A stretch of DNA of 64,000 bases from NCBI GenBank assembly GCA_036244855.1, contig BQKZ01000029.1:198841-262840 (forward strand), given 5' to 3'. The notes beneath the pieces are model-generated. The model ran no database searches. It saw only the letters and a list, made by a program, of their open reading frames with translations, and was not told the origin of the DNA. Below, one piece after another: positions 12,741 to 23,885 of the stretch. Source of the stretch: Temnopleurus reevesii (taxonomy: Eukaryota > Echinodermata > Echinoidea > Temnopleuroida > Temnopleuridae). Position 1 is the stretch's first letter. Every line of letters begins with the position of its first letter. The position numbers and the translations under genes are program-made.

Positions 12741-13864
12741 CGTGGGTGTGTTGAAGTATAATGTGGGTAGAATTGTGAGTGGGTATGTGCGTGCATGCAT
12801 TTAAACTTTTTAGGGTGACATTGGTTCTTCATCAAACTAAACACAACATGAAAATGTATTTCGTTTATCTAAACTTAATTTTAGAATGAACGTGTTTTCC
12901 CGGAATTCGCTATGCAGTCATCAAATTTTTACCCCGCGTGTGTTTGAAAATCATATGACGCAAGAGAATGATTGAGCATACATCACAAGGGAGGAAATAA
13001 ACTTAAGGCGACGTTTAGAAAAACCTGTTTCCTTTTTTTAGGTTTATGTTCAAAGAGTATTCATCATTATATAAACATGCTATGTTGCACCAATCTACAT
13101 ATTTCCATTTATCAGTCAACAACAACAGCAACACATTAAGAAATTAGCACTATTTTTAAGAAACCCGTTAATGGATTAATTTAATTAATTCCATTTGGGG
13201 GGGGGGGATTTTACAAATAAACAGACCACTATAATGGAAAAGAAACAAGAACAGGTTTCACGGATCCAAGAAAAAAATAAGACAATAATGGAAAATATGT
13301 ACGAGCATTGTGAATCACACCACTTATAATATTTGCACATAATTATAAAGCTATCAAACGCGCCTATCGGTGTGGGAGCTTTTTTTAATATGCAATTGAT
13401 TGCACTTTCTTTTCTCGAATATTTTTGGGAAAAAAATCTATATAATGGTAATATTTAAGCTGTCATTATGTAGTTACCTTGGCATTTAAATAAAAATAAA
13501 CAAGTAATAAACACATTATTGGTACATATATTTATATATAACGAATTTGGAAATCCCATAATCTCATGACAATATTTGATAACAAGGTCGATTCAATTTT
13601 ATTTTTGAATAGGCAAATGTCAATTATGAAACTAAGATGACGATGATCTAAGCCAAATCAAAGCTCCGAGATCAATAAATTAAAGCTTTAGATAACTGCG
13701 TTCTCACACGTATTTATTTTTAAAAATTATTATTCGCAATGGTCATGTTTCAAGCCCTTGCCATTTGTGTTTCAGAGACCCTTTCATAATGGATGAAGTG
13801 ATGTTTTCTTCGTAGAAAACTTTTCAATATGACTGAAAAGAAATAATATCCATTCTTTCTTTAG

Positions 13865-13934
13865 GCGTAGTGATATCATGACCCAAGATGAAAAAGAGAA
13901 AGTTGTTCTGACGCGTCTACACCCCAACGCCTGA
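13865..13934 (+). CDS. Possible terminal exon
   Basis: A very strong acceptor (CATTCTTTCTTTAG) precedes G plus 22 codons (RSDIMTQDEKEKVVLTRLHP, then NA) and TGA. The charged composition looks coding. It needs an upstream exon ending with two bases of a codon. The exon at 6005 cannot supply this, so the partner is missing or belongs to another gene. Confidence 0.35.
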
Positions 13935-14130
13935 TGGAGTCCCCACCTGATCAACGCATCACCTACTCCTTACTATATCCGCAATGTGAGGTTTAATCGG
14001 ATATTAGCCGGATGGAATGCTCCATGAAATATTATTTCCCATTTCCCCCGATCTGGCCATGAAGGAGATACCTCATGACGTCATAATTTCACTTGATTTC
14101 ATTTGCTACGTCATTTGCAGCAGAAAATGA
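13935..14130 (+). promoter_or_regulatory. GC-richer block with a perfect CRE palindrome
   Basis: TGACGTCA at 14076-14083, with a TACGTCA half-like site at 14107, sits just after the possible terminal exon. CREB/ATF sites have this form. Function is unknown; it could be untranslated sequence. Confidence 0.25.
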
Positions 14131-14751
14131 AATCTCAATACACGGAGGTTTTTTATTTCCTTATTTGACGGATGTCCTTCTCATTTTCTTCCCATTACTC
14201 CTATGAGGGTTGAAGCCTCTTCAACATGAGTCGGCGTATGTATTCAGAACCTTTTAAATGCCTTCCTATTCTTCTACCAACTGTGCCTCATAATGACAAA
14301 AAAAAAATCCTTCCGAGATTGTTCAAAACATTTCTAGGTGACTTTAATGCTGTATCATTTCATTCTGAGTGGGGTAGAACTTGAGGTCAAATGCGTTGAT
14401 TTGAAAGAAGTCGTTTATGGTGTTTTAGCGAGCAAAACATGATGGAGAACTGAGAATTTCTTGGTTATAAGTAAAGATTGATCTTTCTATTCATATTCCG
14501 AGGAAGGTTCAAGAACACGTTCGGTAACATTCTGATACTTTTGAATTCCTCGATCATTCATGAAATAAGTTGTTTTGTTGATTGTTCCTATTCGAAGGTC
14601 AGAGTATATCTATTTTAATCATTATTTTCCCTTAGCTTCTGGTTCAATAAGACTAAATCACACTATTTCGTTTCTATGCAACGTCTGCCAAGCATTGATG
14701 AATTCTAAAAGCTGTTCGGTGAACACACAAAATAAAATGACGACGAAAGAC

Positions 14752-14876
14752 GGTTAGTTGACGCTGACGCTTGCATACGTCAACCACCTTCAATGTCGGT
14801 CAAGCATTTGTTTCGTTACATTTGCGTTCAATGGGCATCTTCCAAGGCTGATCAACGCTAGGCAGACATAAACGAA
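14752..14876. mobile_element. Fragment of the same inverted-repeat family
   Basis: Contains GACGCTGACGCTTGCATACG and, on the opposite strand, GTCTGCCTAGCGTT followed by GAACGCAAATG, as in the 18-kb element. Ends are not clear. Confidence 0.35.
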
Positions 14877-15094
14877 AATTAGTTGTTGAGCCTTTTAGAT
14901 TGAACACAGTATGTTGTGCATGGTTGAACAGAAAATTCTACAATGAATGAAACACACCAATTTTTAAAAAAGTTTTTGTTAATGTTTATGTTATTCACTG
15001 AATATGATTCTTATTTCAATTGTACATGGCTGGTAATTCGGCCTTCGTGCTATCATGATTGATAATTTAATGGAATATTTTCCCCTCTGTCTCA

Positions 15095-15100
<6 letters not shown>

Positions 15101-15134
<34 letters not shown>
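15101..15134. repeat. CT microsatellite
   Basis: Seventeen CT units. Confidence 0.95.
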
Positions 15135-15137
<3 letters not shown>

Positions 15138-18086
15138 CAATAATGGTGGAATGTTTATGTGCTTCATAATGATACATCGGAGTAAAGTTAGATTTTGGAC
15201 AAAAGCTACCAATATCACTCATAAAGGAACCTAGATTTTTCTACATTATTTTCTGGTTGGAAAGTGTATGCAAAGGTACATAAGAGGCTATTGAGATAAG
15301 TTAAAGTGCTCCTTTCTACGTGCACTTTTAAAGGAGCCCGAGGCCAACAATTCGTTTGGTTCTTGTCGCATTAGAATCAGCTCATTTTCCATCGGCAATA
15401 TATCTTTCAGAAAATATCGGTTATGCAAACACTTTAATTCTACATCAAACAGGCAAGAAATGTGTCATTTATTTTACATTAAAGGAAAAAACATGACAAT
15501 TCTAAGATAATAGAAAATTCAAAGCAAATCCATATTATTATGTTTGAAATTAACTGATTATGATAGGTTAAGTTTTAGACTTTTATTCACATCTATCATA
15601 AGCATTTTTTTTTTCATCTCTACTTTCTCAGATGTAAATGGTAATATTTTTAAGCTTTCTAGGTATTTTCTTATAATCATACCAATTGATCGTGTTGCGG
15701 TTCCAGCTAAACTATAATGTTTCAAATGCATCAAAATTGCCAATGCTACTTTGAAAAGACGAGGCATTCAACAATATCTAAAATGTCACTTAAGGGGACA
15801 ACTTTAGCCCATGCATGTCACAGCACCCCAAACGTAGAGTTTCCTCGACACTTCCCCTTTTCCCTATTTCACAGAAAATCATTGTCCGCAGAGGCTTTCA
15901 CAAGATTTACGCAAGAGTTCAAAAAAATAGTGTAAATATCTAACATGATCTTATAGTTGATTCTTATTTGTGAGCACGAAATTTCTCATAGAAATAGAAT
16001 ATAATATCATTAAATTATACTGTTGCTGCTCTATAATTAACGTTCGTAGTAGAATCTGGGTTGTTGTACAATGTATTTCAAACGTGAGTGTTAAGTATGC
16101 TCATATTGTTAATGAATTAAAAATGCATTTTATATACGAGTCTACAAAACTGTATGCATGCATTTTCACAGCAAAAATTCTGCACAAAAATGTCAATTCT
16201 TCGCAAACAATGGGTGTTATGTAGGCTATCTAAGATTTTTTTTAACCCATACTTCGTTTATGTTTGTGAAAAGAATCATGATTATCACATACATATAAGA
16301 TTTTTTGGCACTAAGAACATCTTTGACAAATCGAAATGTTTTTGGGGAAAAACGGGATAGGCATAACGGAATTATAATTTTTGTCAGACTTTATAAATGT
16401 AATACAATTTTAAAGTCTTGATATGCATATATTTTTGTGTGACCAATGACTTTTATTTTCATTCCATACAACTAGAAATTCACCCACGCACTGCCGCACT
16501 CTACACAGGTGTGATCGGGACCGGCTGGAAGTAACCACAATTGTGGTCAATTCATTGAAGTGCCCTTCTACAATACTTTCAAAGGAGTGTAAAATGTGCA
16601 CAATCTGTACCCAGGGCAATAATAGTTCTAAGTTATTCCAGAGCCCGCTGAGAGAACGATTTGTAAAAGATTATGCGGCCTCCTTGTTTAAATGAGACGC
16701 ATTATGTCATTACAATCATTACTTTAAATACACCATGCTATTTATAGGTAATTCCCAATACACGCAATAATGTAATCTGATTATATTACTACGTTAACAA
16801 CCTTGAGTTGATATTGGATGCTGAAACATATTTATCCTTCAAAAATGTCCGCAGTTTGTTACTTAATCATTTTGTAAAGACATGATTTGTTGCTTATTAT
16901 ATGGATGGGAAATGATCAACCCGACAAGGATGAAGCGGTCCCATGCATTGACTTCTTTGTCAGTGTTCGGTGCGTTTATTGGTCGGCTTTCGTCGCATCA
17001 ATCAACATTACCTTGAGGGGGAAATCATCGTCCAAATGTCGTGGTGGATTTCTCAGCAGAAACTGACCTTTTATCGCTCTTCATTGTCTAATGTATCATA
17101 CCGCATCAAGAGATGATCATAATGGAGTTTTTCTTTGTGTATACAAAGCGTAAGTGAAAGGAAATGGTTATGAATTTGGATGTATTTTGAACTATGTCAT
17201 TTGAATCGACAATGATGATAGCTCAAATGAGCAAAAATTACAGAAATTAAGATGAGATCTGTGTTTAATAGATCAAATCCATATAGACATATAGACACAG
17301 TTACGTTCTGCAGACCTTCTACTTTTTTTCCAGAATGTTCGATTATGTCACCCTCCCTCCCCTGTAGTATATTCTATATACACTCTTCCTCTCTAAATTT
17401 CAATTTATTTTGATGCTTTATTTCATATATAAAACGCTCTTTTGCAGCTTATCTTTTCTTTAAACATAAAATCACATGGAAATGAATTCCATCAAAATGA
17501 ATATTTAAGAAAATAAAGTTCATCATCGCAGGTACGAACTATCGAGTATATTGATTTGAAATAAGGGTTGACGTAAAAATATAATTGTTTCACTTCATAG
17601 CTGGACATATTTCTGGATTTAGCACACTTTCTACAATAAAAGTGTCTGAAATTGCTTAAATACAGTTTCCCTTAGCATAATTCAGAGCTCAAATACCCTG
17701 ATAAGTTTCATTTCTAAGGCAGACTTGTCAATTACTTTCCTATCCAGAGACCCATCCAATATTGTTCTACTCCCACGAATGCATCTAACGTTTACACTTG
17801 ATCTAATTAAATTTTCTATCAAGTCCGATTGTGGGTCACAAGCCAATAATCATTCATTATATTACCAATGGTTATATGGACTATATCCACAGTTTGGAAC
17901 ACGTTTGGCACTTCTAATGTAAATAACAACGCAACCATTTTCATTTAACAATCAATGGACGCATTTCTTTTTTATTTTGAAAGAAAGAGAGATCTATATG
18001 CCATTCTTCTCTACCTATATCATAAAAACAAACGTCATTCGGATCAGAGTCTTGGAATACATTTCTATTTCGCTTTTATGAAACAC
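15135..18086. other. No gene seen
   Basis: AT-rich except for the GC-richer block at 16900-17120. The 69-codon minus frame at 16410-16619 has no supporting splice sites. Confidence 0.5.
16900..17120. other. GC-richer non-coding block, possible enhancer
   Basis: Less AT-rich than its flanks and free of repeats and frames. Contains TTTATTGGTCGG and GCATCAATCAAC words resembling CCAAT-box and homeodomain-cofactor sites. This is a guess from composition only. Confidence 0.2.
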
Positions 18087-18261
18087 ACACTAAAGGCTGA
18101 CTCACACCTTTGCGTTTATAATTTATATTGAACGTCTGCCTAGCGTTCATTGTGCTCCATAAACGCAAACACGGACGAACGACGCTAAGTTGACACTAAC
18201 ACGTGTGTCCGTCTATAAAAGCTGGGTAGACGTTGGCTATAAACACAAAGGTGTGAGGAAA
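18087..18261. mobile_element. MITE-like element with inverted ends
   Basis: CTCACACCTTTGCGTTTATA at the left matches, inverted, CTATAAACACAAAGGTGTGAG at the right. The interior is rich in CG-containing words (GAACGTCTGCC, GACGCTAAG). No clear target duplication is seen. Non-coding. Confidence 0.6.
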
Positions 18262-20029
18262 CTTTAACACAAAGTGAGCAACCATGCAGTTTCTCTTCGG
18301 AAAGAAAAAAAATGCATGAAATAAAGAGAAGGCCATGTAATTGTAGTGGCGATTTTTCATGGTCACTGTTATCTGTGGCTATAGATTTGTTTTCACCATT
18401 TATACCAGTCTGGTTTTGAGTGGCTTTATAGGAAGTCACTTTCTTAAAGATACATTACAGATATCATCGACTCTTTATTACCGACCATTAAATTGAATTT
18501 ATCGATTGGCGTCATCAAATGACCGTGTTAGACCGCGGTCACATCGTGCAGACCTACATCGAACCAAAAGCAATCTGACTGCAAATGTAACATATCCACA
18601 GCGACCGATCGAGGTGAAACATAAAAAGAGTTTAAAAGGCCTGGTGAGCTCTACATGTAGGTATAGAAGAACATTATAAACACAACAAAAAAAAAAGGTT
18701 TTCCCTCCTCATGAAATTAGCATACATTTATAATGGGTAAACGTCTAGTAGTAGAATTTACAGGTAATGTTCATCAACAAAAGGAAAAAAATGTTGTCAG
18801 TCTTATAACAGTGTAAATCTTCAAGACAAGCATAATAATTCTTCAAATGTACCTGTTTGTTTGTGGCTTGAACTCAAAGCTGTGAACAAAAAGATTACCA
18901 CCATGAACCTCTGTCTTTCAAAAGCCTACCAGAGGCAATAACTACTAGAAGAATACATTAGTTCGCAGTCGTTCTCTATTTCATTTTACAATGTGCCTAG
19001 TCCATGAAGTAAAAAAACCTGTATACGTCAATTTCTGGCAATCTTCGCCACATGACTTTTCTAACAGAATACTGAAGCCTAATAAGACCGATTGGGCTCT
19101 GTCTAAAATGTTTCGATATCAAATCGATGAGTTTTGAAGTGTTTGCGCAATATAATTGACTGATAGCCCGCTCATAATCACATTAAGTAATAGCAGTTAA
19201 GCAATATCCATTCAAACTTTGCTTTCTTCACTAGCCTAAGATTATCCATAGGATATTTTCGTCATGGTCATATTAGTCTTTCGTTGTAGCTTTCTTTACC
19301 TTTGACTTTCTAACCAATAACTATACCTCATTGCCAATATTGATCATCCACATCGATAATGAGAAGGCACTCATCTAAAATGCTTATAATGGAATGCAAA
19401 TCTTCAGAGTTTAAATAGATGACTCTCCTTGGCCCTTCAAATCTTTTGTATTATCGCGTCCCTTTTCGTTTTTGTAAACATATCTATCTATTTTAAGATG
19501 TTTTGCGATATATATTCATGAAGACTTGTGTCTTCTCACCTCAGGTAGTATTAAAGTTCTTAACGAGAATAATTCTACAATCATTAGGTATTTTTTCACC
19601 TTTTTGCTGATGATCATCCTTAAGTATATACATCGAATTTGTACAAATTATTCACATAGTACTATTGACAAGAATGTGAAGGCGTAGCATGGTTGTAAAA
19701 GCCTGCCTTATCAAAACCAGGGCTATTGAAAAATGAACTGTACAACGATTAAAAATGTTTGTAAATGAGAGAAAAAACTGTTTACTCGTATGACTACTAC
19801 TTGACTTTAGTTACTCAATGACACAAACATTCATCATGTCATTAAAAGTAAGATGTGCTTTATAATGACATTTTGAACGTATTTTTAGAAATGATTCTAT
19901 ACTGGAGGATATAAATCATAAGAAATAGAAAATAAATAAAGATTTCCATATGGATTTGATGTGACGCAATATATGTGAAAGTGCAATGGCTTGGAATGGT
20001 TGTCTTTAATGAAGTAAACTGACACCTTT
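18262..20029. other. No gene seen
   Basis: AT-rich flank of the MITE-like element. Nothing recognised. Confidence 0.55.
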
Positions 20030-20310
20030 GAAAGCCGAGCCTCTCTGGTCGGGTGGGGTTGCCCACGATGTGGGATGAGAGTTGTTGCATTGAGTATTGT
20101 TTCTCAGCAGCCACACGGCCAGGTGAGCCTTCGGAGGGAGATGATGTGGAGATTACATTAATCAAGTGAGAAGAATGGTTTTGAAAGAGCGATGCAGAGG
20201 TTAGGATGGGGATCGTGTGACTCTCAATGAGGCAGCTTAATGAGGCATGGGAATAGAATGAGAGGACGTGATGGAGAGGGACAAAACAAGAGATGTATTT
20301 CGATCAGGAG
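20030..20310 (-). other. Open GC-richer stretch of uncertain nature
   Basis: The minus strand stays open for about 90 codons (including SSPSEGSPGRVAAEKQYSMQ, then QLSSHIVGNPTRPERLGFQ) up to a possible AAG|GTGTCA donor. Composition is partly protein-like and partly T-rich. No acceptor or partner exon was found, and the stretch may belong to an old retroelement with the nearby tRNA-like fragment. Confidence 0.25.
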
Positions 20311-20369
20311 GAGGTGAAAGGCTCCAAGATGACAGATTTTTAACTGTAAATGTGTTGAGGATAATAGAT

Positions 20370-20455
20370 TGAGAATGTCACGGGCAATTGCATATGACTC
20401 GCGTTTTTCGAGCGGAAGGTGGTGGGTTCGGATCTCTGTCAAAGCGGTTTTTTTC
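20370..20455 (+). mobile_element. tRNA-like SINE fragment
   Basis: Contains a B-box-like GGTTCGGATCTC at 20425-20436 and ends in a T run (TTTTTT), as in pol III units. The head and tail are incomplete. Confidence 0.35.
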
Positions 20456-21917
20456 TTCAGCAGGAAATGCTTTTACATTTTGTTGCAGTCAGCATCGGAC
20501 AGTTGAATGGTACATATTAATTTATTGAAATGATTGCTCGCATTTGTAAAAGCGCAACGACTGGTATACGTGACTCATATAAATTGCCTATAGTGTTATA
20601 ACACACAAACGTTGACTTTGTTGGAAGACTGCATGGAAAATTGATGTTACAGTTTGATTTCATTATTTTACTGAAACATATTGCATAATAAAAAGTTTTG
20701 AAAGGATGATAGAGATACAGGTCTATACAAGTAAAAAAAAAAGATGGCACTCCACTTGAAACGTGTTTCGATGTATGGATTTTTTTCATGTCAATTCAGA
20801 TTCAATTTTGATTTTCATTACCACATAAAGATTCAGGAAATCGTAATAGGAGTAGAAGCGAAAAGTTATTCACTGCTCTACAAAACCTATGAATAAAGAT
20901 TTCCACATCGATGTTGTGTGACGAAAATTTACTCTTTGCTCTACAAATCCTATTCTATCTATTTTTTATACCATTAAATGGCATTAATATATATTAATAT
21001 CTTCCTCTTTATATAGTAGAGGTAATCATGTCTTCCTCTGTTTCCATCCCTGCCCCTTCTCCCTCTTTCCTTTCCTCCTCCTCTCTTTCTCTCTAACTTC
21101 TATGTTGTACATCAATCTCTTTATCATTTGTTTCTTCTTTTAACCCCTTTATAAGCACTAGCATTACACAAGCATTGTTCTTCTTCCAGCTCAATTGCCA
21201 ATTTGAATACAGACCTCGTTCACTTTGTGATCATACTAATATCGCCGTTACATCGCGAACACCAGGCGCCCTGCCTTTCCGCCAAGCACTACCGCTGTTC
21301 GTTCAACTCTTGATAATTATTGCCCCATCTTTAGATTATTGTTTAATCAGTTTAATCACCTGTCAAGAGTGCTTTGCAACGACACAACAAACAAGCTATT
21401 CTAAATTGTGAGAGGCGTAGGTGTGCTTTATTTGTTGTTGCTGTTTTTAGTAGTAGCTAGTTACACGACAGGACCTTGGCGGGTTATTCATAAGTGTGAT
21501 TAGCTCGGGCAGGAGCGGAAATTTCTAATTTATTCAAACATGAGCAAGTTTGTCGTTATTCCAGTAAGGCGACGAACTATACTTTACACGTTCTCTTGTA
21601 CAGTTATGATGACGTAATCGTTGTAAGTTTGCGAGAAAGGAAAACATGCAGAATCTATTGAATTTGATTAAAGTCACAAAAATGATATGAAAACCGAACC
21701 AAATTGATTCAAGAGTTCAGGAAGACTAACTTTGGCGTAAAAATTATGGGCAAAGTGGTAACTCGACTATCTCAGTTAGATATGAATATACTCAACCCTA
21801 ACAAATCGACAAAGTAGCAGAGCAAAGGTTTTAGATATATAAATTCGATATCATATATAAATACTTTAAAGTTAACGACTTTTGGCTTTTGGCTTTTGGC
21901 TTCATAAGAATAGAAGC

Positions 21918-22203
21918 ATTGTGGTGTAGTAGTTCTGACTGTCGCCTTCCAAATTAATGCAGAGGTCTGCGGTTCAAGTCTCACCCTTTAGCAAGAAATT
22001 TATCCAGAATGTGCTGCACTCAACCCAGGTGAGGAGAATCGGTATCTGGTAGGAATACATTCCTTGAAATGCATAAAGCCTTCATAATCTGATAGTATGC
22101 TATAGCCAGGGTAAAAATACTGCATAAATTGTAGAGCGCTTAGAGACTTTTAACAGAGGTAATTAGTGCGATATAAGAACTGCATATTATCACTATTAGT
22201 ATT
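21918..22203 (+). mobile_element. tRNA-derived SINE, family 1
   Basis: The head has an A-box-like GTGGTGTAGTAGTTCTGAC and a B-box GGTTCAAGTCTC (21971-21982). The body word GCAAGAAATTTATCCAGAAT is shared with the SINE at 34384 on the other strand. The tail has GCGATATAAGAACTGC and then ATTAGTATT. Confidence 0.75.
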
Positions 22204-23773
22204 AAAGTATTCCCTTTTCTCGTTTGTGTTTTTTTTTTCATATGTCTATGCCAAGTGGTAGATTCTCTCGAACACATTTCCCTTTAATGTGCCGTATATG
22301 CCAACATTCTAAGGCAAATGCTATCCAACAATATCTCAGAAATTATATTTTTAGCAAAATGAAGTACCCGAACTATTTTAGTTTCTCGCAACAAATTTAA
22401 AATGATAATTTGATCAAGTTTTTTTCTCAAATGAATTGAAACAACTTATGTTTCATATTTGATTGTTGGGAGCATAGAACACAGCCATTTAAGCTTGCAA
22501 TGTCACGGTATTTCAAACACACATTGTCAACCCTGTCAGGTTTAATCAAGTAGAGATAACACGTCAAGGTTGCTTTTTAAAACAAGAAGTGGAGAGGGAT
22601 CGTAAAAAGAGTAACATCGGATATCGCCTGAAGGACATTTCGCACAATGCAAGTTCACCTAATGGTCATTACATCTTTACAATGGTTCGATTTGATTAGC
22701 TGGTTTGTAATTAATCCACGGCATTTCAAGAATGACCCCGAAAATAATTTGATGTAGAAAGTTACTACTGAATAAATGGTAGAACAAAGACACCATTTCT
22801 GATTGTACACAAATTAAACTACGTTTGAAAACATTTAACTCTAAAAGTAATAGTGGAATGAGAGTCTTTTAACAGATTTATTTTAGCATATCTGCTAAAG
22901 ACTGCTGTGTAAGTATAGTCACAATAATGAACTTTATCTGCTTATGACAACACATATCAGATATGCAAGACTTGATCCCCAGATTATAATTATTCTTGCA
23001 ATTAAAAGTTAGGGATTACTATTAAATCAGCATATAAATTTTGTTTTATACAAGATTTATAATTGTGGAAGTTCCCCTACATGCAGCTGTCTTTTTATGT
23101 TGTGAAACACACTGATGATCATTTTCACACATGAGTGATTGCAGTAGGTGCATGATGTCTCTCACTCCTGTACATATCCTGGAAAGTGGGCCTGTAATTT
23201 AACATTGATCCCTAACTTTTTGTGAAGTGTATTTCATTCTTAGTTAAGCGTTTGAAGAGACTAGAAGTTTATTCCGATATAGTTTTGTATATATATGTCC
23301 ACCAAGCACTGGCTGCAACTTTTTGTAGGGAGTAATGGTATATCCCTACTTTTAAAACGTTCGTTCTAAAATTACTGAAGTTTTGGTGTGGGTTTCTGCA
23401 CTGAATGTACAAAATATCAAATAAATAAGGGATTTAGGGAGAAATGTTTAACCGATCAAAGACAAAATGCAATAAATTAAAATCAAATAAAAAGCATCAT
23501 TCATGTTCATTATATTTTATTGTCATCAGAAATTGAAATATTTCAATTTGAACAAAAGCATGATTACTATATATTATCTGTTTTGAGCCAGAATGGCTTG
23601 AACTCCCTTTGGCTATTCCCAAATAATGAATAAATGCCCTTGAGCTGTATGGGATCGGGTAAAACTTACCAAACCACAAGGGCTATAACACAATTTTAGA
23701 GTTAGTGCCCTTCTGGCCCAAACTTTGCAGCTTAACCCTATTTTAACTGGGCTTTTTGAGACCAAGTTTATAC
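22204..23773. other. No gene seen
   Basis: AT-rich sequence between the SINE and the gap. Nothing recognised. Confidence 0.55.
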
Positions 23774-23790
23774 GGGGGGGGGGGGGGGGG
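23774..23790. repeat. Poly-G run before the assembly gap
   Basis: Seventeen G residues immediately precede the Ns; such runs often stop sequencing. Confidence 0.9.
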
Positions 23791-23885
23791 NNNNNNNNNN
23801 NNNNNNNNNNNNNNNNNNNNNNNNNNNNNNNNNNNNNNNNNNNNNNNNNNNNNNNNNNNNNNNNNNNNNNNNNNNNNNNNNNNNN
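23791..23885. other. Assembly gap (95 N)
   Basis: Undetermined bases. Single Ns also occur at 12360 and 34130. Confidence 1.

Noticed and set aside
12423..12844. Four overlapping frames on both strands
   Set aside because: All come from TG, GA and TA repeats.
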